From assembly GCF_001544755.2 (NCBI RefSeq), contig NZ_FCOF02000052.1, positions 1 to 40,642 on the forward strand: a DNA stretch of 40,642 nucleotides, read 5' to 3'. A program made the position numbers and the translations under genes. This stretch comes from Caballeronia catudaia (GTDB lineage Bacteria > Pseudomonadota > Gammaproteobacteria > Burkholderiales > Burkholderiaceae). Of this stretch, positions 9,603 through 18,383 are shown one piece after another; positions within the stretch are counted from its first letter, which is position 1; each line of letters opens with the position of its first letter. Under the pieces are notes generated by a model. It saw nothing but the letters and a program-made list of their open reading frames with translations, made no database searches and was not told the DNA's origin.

Positions 9603-10589
9603 TTACGTTTTTTGAGCCTGTGCTAGCTGCTCAAGGTGTTTGCGGATCGCGTCACGGACGGAGTTCGCGATCTCTTCTGATTGGAATTCGATCCGCATGA
9701 CATTTTTTGCACTGCGGACGTCGCACCAGGTTGTCTTCCCCGAGCGGATCTTGAAGTTCGTTGTTGCTGTCGCTGCTTTCTTGGGTTCGACGGAAGCGCG
9801 TGCGAATTTGACCGCCTGCGATTGGTCAAGCTTCCTATCCGCAAGACGCTGGACGGCTTCTAGCACTCGGTCGCTCTTGCCCGCCTCAGCGAGGACCGCC
9901 AACTCGGCCGCGGCGTTCGCTCCCAACAGCGCCATGTTCGCTTCAAGAATCTTTCGAACCTCCTGCGGGAGACGTTCGAAGGACAAAAGAGCGCTGATAT
10001 GAGACGGACTGATCCCCACATGCTCGGCAACAGATGCCTTGCTCAGTTCTGGATGCTCCGTCTGGAATCGCTTCAATCCAATGTACTTCTCATAGTCAGT
10101 AAGGTCCGACTGCATCAAATTTGCGAAGAAGGCTCCTTCATCGGCCTCTTCAGCTGTTGCCTCTCCCAGCACACAACGAATGGTTTCGCGGCCTAGCTCA
10201 CGATACGCATCGCTTCGATGGTGTCCCGAGATAATTTCGAATCCGCCTTCTGCGCGAGGCAGGACAACTACTGGATGGATGAGCTTGTTGTGCCGCAGGT
10301 TGTCGCGCAGTTCGGCATACTTCTCTGGAGCCATGTATCTGCGCCGGCCCGGGACCTCATGCAGATCGGAAAGAGGCACATCTACGGCGCCGCCCATCTG
10401 CTTGGCTTCCTGCAGCTCCTTCTTGAGGCGGTCGATCTCATCCTGCTGTTGCTCCGACTTCGCTTGGAGGTGCATCAATTGACCGGGGGCGGTACGAGGT
10501 GTCGTCGCCGCTCGATTCTGTGCCTCGTCTGCCTCCTCATCTGTGAGGCGTATATTCGCGGCCTTGGAGGCAAAATTCTTCATGCTCAT
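9603..10589 (-). CDS. parB: Chromosome/plasmid partition protein ParB
   Basis: 328 residues. The N-terminal CTPase/ParB domain (about 70-165) includes VPLSDL, ISGHHRSDAYRELG (the G-x-x-R box) and the DLTDYEKYIGL segment. The central helix-turn-helix is SKASVAEHVGISPSHISALLSFERLP (about 185-215). A helical linker and a C-terminal dimerisation part follow (MRIEFQSEEIANSVRDAIRKHLEQL). It binds centromere (parS) sites and works with ParA to segregate the replicon. The ATG overlaps the parA stop in an ATGA, with AGGGGG upstream, so the two are translationally coupled. Confidence 0.93.
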   Translation of the reverse strand: MSMKNFASKAANIRLTDEEADEAQNRAATTPRTAPGQLMHLQAKSEQQQDEIDRLKKELQEAKQMGGAVDVPLSDLHEVPGRRRYMAPEKYAELRDNLRHNKLIHPVVVLPRAEGGFEIISGHHRSDAYRELGRETIRCVLGEATAEEADEGAFFANLMQSDLTDYEKYIGLKRFQTEHPELSKASVAEHVGISPSHISALLSFERLPQEVRKILEANMALLGANAAAELAVLAEAGKSDRVLEAVQRLADRKLDQSQAVKFARASVEPKKAATATTNFKIRSGKTTWCDVRSAKNVMRIEFQSEEIANSVRDAIRKHLEQLAQAQKT

Positions 10590-11782
10590 GATGCGTTACC
10601 CCCTTTCTGCCATAGAGCCGAGACGCGATCATCAACGCGATCGACAAACTGGTCACAGGGCGTCCGAATCCGTCGCAGTGTCTCGGCGCCGCCTTCATAC
10701 GTGCTAATGTCATAGACGGTCGCGAACCGCATATTCGTATTGCGCGCCACATCTGTTTCTGGAATTTCGACAGGGATGACCCGGTTACCGTAGAGTTGGC
10801 TAATCCACGATTGGACGGCCTTGGCCGCTGGCTTCGGTGTCATGCGCGTGATAAGAATGTCGAGGAAGTCGAATTCTTTGCGCGACTGTTCTCCGCGTGC
10901 TGCCATGCCTGTCACCAGATCCGAAAACAGGTGCCAAAACTGCACCATCGACGCGAACGATAAAACGTCAGGCACTACAGGCACAATTACCCCGTCTGCT
11001 GCAAAGATTGCATTGATGGTCAAATAGCTTAGCGTCGGAGCCGTATCCAAAATGATGTAGTCGTACCTGTCGCGCAGAGCTTCAATTCCCGCGTGAAGTA
11101 CATTTTCGAACCGCTCGCCGCGGGCGCCCGCCGATGCGCGCGCGGGCAGCATGAACTCAGCATTAAAGAGCTCAGTGGACGAAGGGATCAGGTCCAAGTT
11201 GGGCCAGTAGGTCTCTTGAGGAAGGGTACGCATATCAAACTCGTCACCCTTCAAGTACGCCTCGATCAAAGGCATGATCGTCTGCGAAGCGTCGACTTCT
11301 GCGTGCGGGTTGATCCCGTACAGCGTAGTCGCACTTCCTTGCGGGTCAAGATCTATGTGGCAAACACGCCGACCACGACGCATCGCCAGCCCCTGTGCAA
11401 GGACTGTCGACATCGTGGTTTTGGTCACACCACCTTTGAAGTTGGCGACCGCAATAATTTTGCCGGGACCCGATCGAGGTGTTGGAACAAGCTCGGCCCT
11501 AACCCATTGAACAGCCTCTTCCACAGTGAACTGACGCGGCGAGCCTCGACGCGTTTGTTTCCCTTGAGGCAGCTCACCTTTTTTGAGCATATAGGCCATC
11601 CGTTGGACGTCGATCCCGCACATTTCCTGGACCCGCGCCGAGCTGAGCATCGGCGGAACCTTCCTTGGAAAAGGTTCGAGTAACTCGTCGCGGATCTTCT
11701 GCAACATGAAGTCGGACAGTCCAGCGAGCTTTATAAGATCTTCTGGCGTAGTCTTACCCGGGTTGGCGAGGTCTAAGTCCAT
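10586..11782 (-). CDS. parA: Partition ATPase ParA, type Ia
   Basis: 398 residues from ATG 11782, the same length class as P1 ParA and SopA. An N-terminal MerR-like helix-turn-helix region (about 45-95, GIDVQRMAYMLKKGELP..., RQFTVEEAVQWV) precedes the deviant Walker A KGGVTKTT (116-123), then DLDPQGSATT and the Walker B stretch YDYIILDTAP. It would form ATP-dependent dimers on the nucleoid, act with ParB to move the replicon, and repress its own promoter through the N-terminal domain. Reading can extend to a TTG further upstream, but that crosses the promoter; the ATG is preferred although its Shine-Dalgarno is weak. Confidence 0.93.
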   Translation of the reverse strand: MDLDLANPGKTTPEDLIKLAGLSDFMLQKIRDELLEPFPRKVPPMLSSARVQEMCGIDVQRMAYMLKKGELPQGKQTRRGSPRQFTVEEAVQWVRAELVPTPRSGPGKIIAVANFKGGVTKTTMSTVLAQGLAMRRGRRVCHIDLDPQGSATTLYGINPHAEVDASQTIMPLIEAYLKGDEFDMRTLPQETYWPNLDLIPSSTELFNAEFMLPARASAGARGERFENVLHAGIEALRDRYDYIILDTAPTLSYLTINAIFAADGVIVPVVPDVLSFASMVQFWHLFSDLVTGMAARGEQSRKEFDFLDILITRMTPKPAAKAVQSWISQLYGNRVIPVEIPETDVARNTNMRFATVYDISTYEGGAETLRRIRTPCDQFVDRVDDRVSALWQKGGNAS

Positions 11783-11855
11783 GGTCCACTTTTCATCGTT
11801 TGGGGTTATTCTATCGATAAGCGAGATTTCGATCCGACGGATAGAATCAAGAGGA

Positions 11856-11884
11856 ACTTTAGACGTCTCGTGTGGTAAACGCAA
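11856..11884 (-). promoter_or_regulatory. Candidate parA promoter
   Basis: On the minus strand TTGCGT (11879-11884), 17-bp spacer, TAAAGT (11856-11861). The -35 overlaps the near-palindrome at 11880-11896, as expected for an autoregulated type Ia parA promoter. Confidence 0.45.
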
Positions 11885-11896
11885 GTTAACTTTGCG
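11880..11896. promoter_or_regulatory. Near-palindrome at the parA promoter, candidate operator
   Basis: CGCAAGTTAACTTTGCG is symmetric about GTTAAC apart from one extra base. It overlaps the candidate -35 and is a natural site for ParA repression. Confidence 0.4.
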
Positions 11897-12226
11897 CCGT
11901 TCGAATCGCGGAGCGCGTTGTCCTGTGGACAGGCAGGGAGGAATTCGCGAAAAGACGTTAAGTGTGGAACAAGAGCGTCGACGTGAAACAATCCTTGACC
12001 CGAGGCAGAAGGGGTCGCTGAGTGCGCCTGCCTAACCTGGATGCCGCGATCGCGTCCAAAAGGCCGAGTTGGTCGTGAAGCGTCGAAGCTGCCTAATCAC
12101 GCGGCCGAAATCGTCTTGCGATAGTCGGCGCGAGATGTGCCAGGTTGCTTCCGGCATCGCGGGCCCTCGTCGACGTAAACCATCGCAATGACGCTGCCGA
12201 CCTCGTGCACCCTTTACACGAAATTT
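11897..12226. other. Intergenic region with TGTCC-TGT-GGACA inverted repeat
   Basis: This stretch between parA's control region and the ParB-like gene has no supported gene. A perfect inverted repeat with 5-bp arms (TGTCC/GGACA, 11919-11931) sits close to the parA promoter. It could be an operator or a centromere half-site; no classical 16-bp parS palindrome was seen. Confidence 0.4.
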
Positions 12227-13111
12227 TTATTTTGACCCTTGTGCGTTTCGCACCCGGAGCATTGACAGCACGAGTTGGACGACCGGCGCAAAATCCTGTC
12301 CGGCCGTAATGATTTCGTCCGCGTCAGAGGCTTCAACTGAGAACTCGAAAACAAAGCGGCTGACGCGCTGGCTCCGGCTTTTGCGCACCTTTAGGCTGAC
12401 CTGCGATTCCTCTTTGGTCCCTACGAGATGTGCGATGATCTTCTCCACGGTGCGTCTTTTTGGCTTTTGCAGCAATTCGTCCGCGCGACGGATCATCTCG
12501 GCCGTGCCGATGACCTCGTGGACATGGAGAAGAACATCGCCAATTGCGTTAACGAGTATTTTTCCGTCAAAAAGCTGCAACACTTGTGCAGGGAGCCGCG
12601 ACACTGCCACTGCCCACTTGAGGTGGGATTTACTCCAGCCCAGCAATTCGGCCGCTTCGGTTATTGAATCCCACCGGCCATCGGCGACTCCGTTTTCGTA
12701 CATAGCCGCCAGCACAAGAGGGGAGCTGGCTTTCGACCGACGTTTCGGCGCAACAGGCTCCTGGCCGTCCAGCAGCTTGACGATTTGATGCCACGTCAGG
12801 CCGCGAGCATCAATGAGCCGGGCGCGCTCCTCAAGCGCATGGGGTCCGTATTTTCTCGCAAGGCTCACGAGTTCTCGCGCCGTGCTGCTCCATATTCCCG
12901 CGGCTTGGAAAAGTGAGAGCACAGGTGGCGGCAGTTTCGACACGCCAATGGCCCGGCTCAACTCTTCACGGCTCACACTCGGCGTCAGATGGCCTAGTGC
13001 GGCGAGAGCTTCTTTCTGAGAAGTCCACTTCTCCTTCGCAAGACCGGAGAAATAGAGTTCAGCGAGCAGCAGCGGATTTCGCGCGATCGGACGTCCTTCT
13101 ACGGTCTGCAA
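12227..13111 (-). CDS. ParB-like protein with two tandem DNA-binding modules
   Basis: 294 residues starting at TTG 13111, which has GGAG 8 nt upstream; no in-frame ATG gives a better start. Two related modules are visible: about 11-105 (NPLLLAELYFSGLAKEKWTS..., SRAIGVSKLPPPVLSLFQ) and about 128-215 (SPLVLAAMYENGVADGRWDS..., WAVAVSRLPAQVLQLFD). Each looks like a KorB/ParB helix-turn-helix domain. The C-terminal 75 residues (SRFVFEFSVEASDADEI...) resemble the ParB C-terminal end. The N-terminal CTPase part of ParB is missing. It is on the same strand as parA, 440 bp upstream of it, and may bind the centromere or regulate par/rep. Function inferred. Confidence 0.8.
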   Translation of the reverse strand: MQTVEGRPIARNPLLLAELYFSGLAKEKWTSQKEALAALGHLTPSVSREELSRAIGVSKLPPPVLSLFQAAGIWSSTARELVSLARKYGPHALEERARLIDARGLTWHQIVKLLDGQEPVAPKRRSKASSPLVLAAMYENGVADGRWDSITEAAELLGWSKSHLKWAVAVSRLPAQVLQLFDGKILVNAIGDVLLHVHEVIGTAEMIRRADELLQKPKRRTVEKIIAHLVGTKEESQVSLKVRKSRSQRVSRFVFEFSVEASDADEIITAGQDFAPVVQLVLSMLRVRNAQGSK

Positions 13112-13300
13112 GACTTACGCTCCATGGTTTGTTCGTTTTCATTCTCCCAGATCGCGGCGCGTGGCAATCCCGCGAAAGAGCGCCTTTTTCCCCGGCTTTT
13201 CGAGCGTCGTTACCGTGCAAAACGGGAGGTGCTACTCGCCGAAACGTTGTGTTTCTGTCATCCGCTCTCTTGTTTGTTAGGTTTTTTGCGACTAGCGGAA

Positions 13301-13447
13301 ATGGTTCGCCGAAATGAGGACTTTCCGAAAGCTTTGAACGCCGAGACCGATCTCCCATCCGTTCTTTCCAAGCTCGATAGTCTTCAAGTGGAACTCACAG
13401 CCGTTGCAGGCGCGCTGCTCGAGCGGTTGGGGGCGACGAACGGCTAA
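13301..13447 (+). CDS. Possible small protein (48 residues)
   Basis: ATG 13301 opens a frame ending with an amphipathic helix (SVLSKLDSLQVELTAVAGALLERLG). The ribosome binding site is weak (GCGGAA) and the gene is short, so it may not be real. It is divergent from the ParB-like gene. Confidence 0.25.
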   Translation: MVRRNEDFPKALNAETDLPSVLSKLDSLQVELTAVAGALLERLGATNG

Positions 13448-14181
13448 ATCCGACAACGACTCCGACTTCATCATGCTCTAAATCGGCAGCCTTCGGCCCA
13501 TGCCGTTCGTATGAAGCTAATTACCCGCCGAAGGGACCAACAAGTTCCGGGATGACGTCCTTGCGAGCGAGCCCGAGCGGGCCGAGACAGTTTCAATGTC
13601 CACTTTCACGCGCCGGGGTCTAGATACGCTGGGACTGACCTCTGTCCGAACCGAGGCGGAATCGTCAGAAGTCCTGGGGGGCGGAACGGCGTTGCATCCG
13701 TGCGATAGGTAAATAGTGAACCTAAGCGATCTTTTTCAACGAGACAACCGCTGGGGCTCTTCGAAGGAAGCGCGCTTCCGCGCGAGTTACCTTGGCTTGC
13801 AACCGCTGGGTTGATTACTCCAATCGACATTTGTTGGCATGGCATTGCCCCGGGGAAGCGGTACAAACTCTCCGACGGTGTGGTGCATGTATCCCCTCAA
13901 TGAAATCAGGAAAGACGATCAACCCGCTCGCCTATTTGCGTGCGCTGTAGCATGGGACCATCGATTTCGCGTGCTTGAAAAGCGAACGTGAGACGGAGCC
14001 CCTAGCTGCTACTGAGCGCGCGTGCATTAAGCCGCAGAGGAACACGCGTTAGGGAGAAAGTTCGAGCGTTGTAGGAAGAAGCTTCCAGTTCGACAGCGCC
14101 AACGTTCGGACCAGTTGAAGAACTCGGACTGGTGGCCTTGGCGCCGGACGGTCATCAAGGTCGTTCCGTTCCACAAAGCGC

Positions 14182-14328
14182 TCGAAATCGTTGCATCAAG
14201 CGTTCACGGATCTTTGCGGCCAACTGCGCAAGCTAATCACTCGCGACGACTACGCGCCGTACCACCTTCGCCCGACCTTACTCCGCGATCGTGTGTTGAC
14301 CACGCAGAGTTCGTCCTCGGCGCCTTGA
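14182..14328 (+). pseudogene. Unidentified coding remnant
   Basis: One frame reads protein-like (SLHQAFTDLCGQLRKL, then RDDYAPYHLRPTLLRD) up to TGA 14326-14328, and the adjacent sequence continues protein-like in another frame (VLGALKETLPRLAPDEH). This pattern suggests a frameshifted relic. Family not recognised. Confidence 0.25.
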
Positions 14329-14375
14329 AGGAAACGCTACCGCGGCTTGCGCCCGATGAGCATCAAAACCATCAC

Positions 14376-14394
14376 AGAGCTATCTGGGTAGCTC
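14376..14394. promoter_or_regulatory. 19-bp palindrome, copy 1
   Basis: AGAGCTATCTGGGTAGCTC: arms GAGCTA/TAGCTC around TCTGGG. It is repeated 231 bp downstream with one base change, and both copies lie in front of the virB/pil operon. Candidate operator pair. Confidence 0.5.
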
Positions 14395-14606
14395 GGATGC
14401 CAAAGTGTAAAGTTCACTAACTATATGATTTGTATTAGTAAATTCGCGTGCGACAAATGTGACATTTAGCGCAACCCCCCAAATCGGCACACGAAACCGC
14501 GCTTTTCCGGCTACGGTGGCCTTCCGTACCGGTCATGGTTAGAGCACAGCCGAATCTCGCCTTGGTCTGGAAAAGCTCGCAAAAAACTGCGTATTTGTTC
14601 GCCGAG

Positions 14607-14625
14607 AGAGCTATCCGGGTAGCTC
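14607..14625. promoter_or_regulatory. 19-bp palindrome, copy 2
   Basis: AGAGCTATCCGGGTAGCTC, followed by one more pairing base (arms AGAGCTA/TAGCTCT). It ends 120 bp before the first start codon of the operon. It is almost identical to the copy at 14376. Confidence 0.55.
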
Positions 14626-14745
14626 TTATCGCAGCAATGCGCTTCGCCACGTCGTGTCGTGTAAAGGCGCATAAAACACATCGTCTTTCAGGGAAAAAAA
14701 GGACGTTCGCGCTGTTTCAATGGTAGCCATTCAACAAGGGTTGCC

Positions 14746-15450
14746 ATGCGTCTTTTTAAAAACAAACGTCGCACCGCGCTTTCTACGGCTCCGGGCATGT
14801 ACGCGGAGGAAGATCCGAGCAAGGTCATCTTCGAGACGAGTACCCGACTCAAGCTCGAAGCAAACCGCTGGATGCTCATCGCGTTCGGTCTCGCGTTCGT
14901 GGCGGCAGGGGCTGTTTGGACGCGCCAGCCGCCGCCGTCGGTGACCCGCGTCGTTGGAGTCTCGGCGGACGTCGGCGGCCATCCTATCGTCACCGAGCTC
15001 GTGGCCTACAAGCCTGACTCGCAGGCGATCCGCACGACCGTCAAGGACATGGCGGTGCGCTGGTTCACGATCGAGCCCGTACTGACCGATCGGCTCGAGA
15101 CCTCACGGATGACCGCCAACATCAATTCCGTGAAGGCGCAGATGATCGGCGCCGCGACGGGCCAGTTCCGCGACTGGCTCAAGCTGGACGCGCCGTTTCA
15201 GGCGATCACAGCCAATCCGAAGCTGATCCGCGAAGTGGACGTTCGCAACATCGCATTGCTGGAGGACTCGACGGTGCTCGTGGAGTTCACCACGACCACC
15301 TCACAGGCAGGCTCCGTAGGCAAACCCGAGGTCAAGCAGTTTGCGTTGACCTTGCGCTATCAGATCGTCGTGCCTACAGCTGACCAAGCGCTCACGGCGA
15401 ACCCCTTCGGCATTTACATTCCGTTCTTCCGCCTCGAGCGGACCGCATAA
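14746..15450 (+). CDS. virB8: VirB8/TrbF-like type IV secretion inner-membrane protein
   Basis: 234 residues. A short cytoplasmic N-terminus, one membrane helix (about 42-58, WMLIAFGLAFVAAGAVW) and a periplasmic NTF2-like domain give the VirB8 layout and usual length. VirB8 is an assembly factor that contacts VirB10 and the pilus subunits. First gene of the operon, with AAGGG at good spacing; the next gene begins 2 nt after its stop. Confidence 0.85.
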   Translation: MRLFKNKRRTALSTAPGMYAEEDPSKVIFETSTRLKLEANRWMLIAFGLAFVAAGAVWTRQPPPSVTRVVGVSADVGGHPIVTELVAYKPDSQAIRTTVKDMAVRWFTIEPVLTDRLETSRMTANINSVKAQMIGAATGQFRDWLKLDAPFQAITANPKLIREVDVRNIALLEDSTVLVEFTTTTSQAGSVGKPEVKQFALTLRYQIVVPTADQALTANPFGIYIPFFRLERTA

Positions 15451-15452
15451 GC

Positions 15453-16337
15453 ATGACCGCTACCAAGTTCAACAAAGGGCCGGTTATCGGCTTGTGCGTC
15501 CTCGCTGCGTGGGCCGTGTTCGCTACACCGGCAGCCGAGGCGAAAAAGCCGTCGAGCGAGGGCAGCGGATTCAACACCGCAATGGTCGCTGGCGACCCGA
15601 TGAGCCCGATCAATCCTTTCAATGGTGGTGCTGATCCGCTGACGATGCCGGGCGATGCTCGCATTGGCGTGTTTCCGTATAGCCGCGACCAGATCTATCG
15701 TGTGCTCACCGCGCCCCTGAAACTCACGACCATCGAACTGGAGAAGGGCGAGAAGCTGATTGCCGATCCCGCGATGGGCGACAGCGTTCAGTGGGAAATC
15801 GACGACGACAAGATGAACCATGTGTTCATCAAGCCGCACAAGGCGGATCTGGTCAACACCCTGCACCTGACGACGAACCTGCGCGAATACGACTTCACGC
15901 TCATCGCCTCGCCGGCGGGGGGCATGTTCTATCAGACCGTGCGTTTTCAATATCCCCGCGCCCCGATGGCCCGGGCTGGCGCGCGCGACGATGCCAGCGG
16001 CACCGTCGGCAATGGCGGTCGTGGCGGCGTCGATTCCGGCAGCATCAGTGTGGCTCCAGACAAGCTGAACTGGGACTACAGCGTGGACGGCCGGGCCGAA
16101 TTCACGCCGGAGACCGTATTCGATGACGGTCACGCGGTCTGGTTGCGCATGCCCGGGAAGGCACAAGAGTGGCCCGTGCCGTTCATCCTCGATCACGGCG
16201 ATCGCGTTGTAGCGAACTTTACCCGTCGTGGCGATTTCCTCGTTCTTCAGCGTTTGGCTGATGAGATCGTGTTGCGTTCGGGCAAGGATGAAGTCACGGT
16301 GACGCGCGGCCGCCGCCGGATCTTCGGAGTGTTCTGA
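15453..16337 (+). CDS. virB9: VirB9/TrbG-like type IV secretion outer-core protein
   Basis: 294 residues with a signal peptide (about 1-30, cleaved after AEA). The N-terminal beta domain (about 60-160, FPYSRDQIYRVLTAPL...IELEKGEKL) and the C-terminal domain (about 195-290, YSVDG...PETVFDDGHAVWLRMP, then VLQRLADEIVLRSG) are the CagX/VirB9 signature. It forms the outer-membrane core complex with VirB10. The next start (GTG 16340) follows by 2 nt. Confidence 0.88.
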   Translation: MTATKFNKGPVIGLCVLAAWAVFATPAAEAKKPSSEGSGFNTAMVAGDPMSPINPFNGGADPLTMPGDARIGVFPYSRDQIYRVLTAPLKLTTIELEKGEKLIADPAMGDSVQWEIDDDKMNHVFIKPHKADLVNTLHLTTNLREYDFTLIASPAGGMFYQTVRFQYPRAPMARAGARDDASGTVGNGGRGGVDSGSISVAPDKLNWDYSVDGRAEFTPETVFDDGHAVWLRMPGKAQEWPVPFILDHGDRVVANFTRRGDFLVLQRLADEIVLRSGKDEVTVTRGRRRIFGVF

Positions 16338-16339
16338 CC

Positions 16340-17587
16340 GTGGCGAAGAAACCAGATTCCGCCGCCCGCAGCGCCGAGCAAGAGGCGCTCGTCAAAGGTA
16401 AGACGCCGCGAAATGCGATCATGAGCATCGGCATTCTTGCCGCAGTCGTGATCGGTGGCCTGGGCTTTTACTACGAGCTGCAGGCGACCAGCAAGGCGGA
16501 TGAAGAGGCTCGACTCAAAAAGGCGACGGCGCTGAAGAGCAGCACTGAGGCGCCTGCTGCGAACAGCAATGACATCGATCAGATGATCCGTCAGCAGCGC
16601 GAAGCCGCAGCCGCTGAGGCGGCCGCTCGCGCGGCATCCGACGCAGCAGCTGCGAAGAAGCCACCGGTCAAGCCGATGCTTACTGGCGCAGACTTTAAGG
16701 ATGAGGTCGACAAGGGCGGCGATACGCGAGACCTGTCGCGCCGCGCCGCTCAGGATGCGATCTACACAGCGTCAGTTTTCAAGCAAGCCGGTTCCTCGCG
16801 CAACGCGACGCAAGCCGCCGGCGTGTTGCCTGCCGGTGTCCCGTCGTTGGAAGAGGTTCGCGCCGCTCGCGCGGCAGCGGGCAGTGCAGGCGCGGATGCC
16901 CTTGCGCTCGCGCTTGCCAAGCAAGGTCAGGCGCCTGAAGATCGCGATCGCGCCTTCCTGAATGATGCGGCCGCGCGCGGCGGCATCGAGCGAACGACGT
17001 TCAATGGACGTTCGACGGGCTGCACGCTGACGCCGCCGCATACGATTCACGTCAAGACCGTCGAGGGGCTGAACTCAGACAAGCCGGGCCGCGTCGCGCT
17101 CATGGTCGATGAGGATGTGTGGGACAGCTTGCGGGGTGACTGTCTGATGATCCCAAAGGGGTCGTTCATCAACGGTATGTACAGTGCCGACGTCAAGGTG
17201 GGACAGGAACGCCTGTTGGTCGCATCGACCAGTCTGCGTCTGCCGAACGGCAAAAACGTGCCACTCAACGGCATGCAAGGCGCTGATCAAAACGGCTATG
17301 CGGGCTTCTCCGGCGACGTGAACAACCACTTCCTCAAGATCTTCGGCGCGGGGTTCATCACGGCGATCTTGCTGAAGGCCTTTGACAACGGCGCGCAGAC
17401 TGCAACGACCGCGACCCCGAACGGCGTGACAACTTACGGCAGCACGGCGGGGCAGGTCGCGGCCGCGACCGCCCAGACTGTCCTGCAACGCAATCAGAAC
17501 CTCCCGCCGACGATCACGGTCGACCCTGGCCAGAAGTTTCTGGTTCAGGTCACGCAGGACATCGTGATGGAGCCATACCATGATTAA
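16340..17587 (+). CDS. virB10: VirB10/TrbI-like type IV secretion channel protein
   Basis: 415 residues starting with GTG. A cytoplasmic tail, a membrane helix (about 26-46, IMSIGILAAVVIGGLGFYY), an Ala-rich periplasmic stretch, and a C-terminal beta-barrel domain with the TrbI pattern (KGSFINGMYSADVKVGQERL, then LPNGKNVPLNGMQGADQNGYAG, and a helical antenna GAGFITAILLKAF). VirB10 spans both membranes and gates the core channel. It overlaps the next gene by 8 bp. Confidence 0.9.
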   Translation: MAKKPDSAARSAEQEALVKGKTPRNAIMSIGILAAVVIGGLGFYYELQATSKADEEARLKKATALKSSTEAPAANSNDIDQMIRQQREAAAAEAAARAASDAAAAKKPPVKPMLTGADFKDEVDKGGDTRDLSRRAAQDAIYTASVFKQAGSSRNATQAAGVLPAGVPSLEEVRAARAAAGSAGADALALALAKQGQAPEDRDRAFLNDAAARGGIERTTFNGRSTGCTLTPPHTIHVKTVEGLNSDKPGRVALMVDEDVWDSLRGDCLMIPKGSFINGMYSADVKVGQERLLVASTSLRLPNGKNVPLNGMQGADQNGYAGFSGDVNNHFLKIFGAGFITAILLKAFDNGAQTATTATPNGVTTYGSTAGQVAAATAQTVLQRNQNLPPTITVDPGQKFLVQVTQDIVMEPYHD

Positions 17588-18383
17588 GGCACTCGTCACG
17601 GCTTGCGCTGCGGTTTGCACACTTACCGCTCACGCGGCGACGATCGATTCGATCATCAGCCCGACGCGCGTGGTGCTCGATGACGGCACGAAACGCGCGA
17701 TTGTCGAGTTGCCTGGGGAGCCCGTGTACGCGTGCGGATTGAAGCCGTTCCAGTCGTGGGCAACCCGTTTCGAAGGGCAGGCGATTGAGTCGGCCGCCGA
17801 TGGATCCGTTGCTGTCGCGATCGACGGCGCGCCGGTCAGTCTCGCCACGTTGTTCGTGCGCGCAGGGTGGCTGCGTCCGGCTGCGTTGACCGACGACGCG
17901 CAGGCCAGCATGACCGAGCGGCGAGGCGGTTGGGCATGCGCTTCGGCGCAAGCGCCGTTTGACGCCATGCATACCTCGGTCGATCCCAAAATTCTCGCAG
18001 GGATTGCGCTCAACGAGTCGGCCTATAACGGCCGACCTTGGCCATGGACGCTCAACGTGGCCGGTCGCGGCTTCTTCTTCCGCACCCGAGAGGACGCCTA
18101 TCGCGCTATTCGCTATCTCATCAGCCATGGCAGATCGGACTTCGACATAGGTCTCTTGCAAATCAACTGGGGGTACCACTCCAAGCGTTTCGCAAGCCCC
18201 TGGGACGCGCTCGCGCCGGCGACGAATATCCGTGTCGCTGAAGACATTCTCAACGAGAACTTTCGGTTGACTCACTCCGCCGCGAAGGCGGTTGCGTACT
18301 ACCACAGCGCGAATCCTGCACCTGGGCGCGAGTATCTCGCGCGCTTCGTCAAGCACCTCTCTCAAATCGAACGCGGTCTATGA
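17580..18383 (+). CDS. Lytic transglycosylase with nuclease-like N-terminal domain
   Basis: 267 residues with a signal peptide (cleavage near AHAA, residue 20). Residues 21-120 resemble a degenerate staphylococcal-nuclease-like fold (VVLDDGTKRAIVEL..., LFVRAGWLRP) without its catalytic arginines. Residues 133-267 form an SLT-type lysozyme domain with probable catalytic Glu146 (ALNESAYN) and the GLLQINWGY motif. It would open peptidoglycan for the machine. A second, VirB1-like transglycosylase is encoded nearby. The domain call for the N-terminal half is tentative. Confidence 0.75.
   Translation: MIKALVTACAAVCTLTAHAATIDSIISPTRVVLDDGTKRAIVELPGEPVYACGLKPFQSWATRFEGQAIESAADGSVAVAIDGAPVSLATLFVRAGWLRPAALTDDAQASMTERRGGWACASAQAPFDAMHTSVDPKILAGIALNESAYNGRPWPWTLNVAGRGFFFRTREDAYRAIRYLISHGRSDFDIGLLQINWGYHSKRFASPWDALAPATNIRVAEDILNENFRLTHSAAKAVAYYHSANPAPGREYLARFVKHLSQIERGL

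Larger units (their letters stand above)
13448..14745. other. 1.3-kb gene-poor region before the transfer operon
   Basis: No supported intact gene. It holds a short coding remnant (14182-14328) and two copies of a 19-bp palindrome (14376 and 14607). It must include the promoter of the operon at 14746, but no strong -35/-10 pair is seen, in keeping with activator-dependent transcription. Confidence 0.5.

Noticed and set aside
13839..13994. Short rightward frame (MALPRGSGTN...)
   Set aside because: No ribosome binding site and no family resemblance.
14435..14650. Opposing 60-70-codon frames around the second palindrome
   Set aside because: Frames on both strands overlap and lack ribosome binding sites; the DNA looks regulatory.
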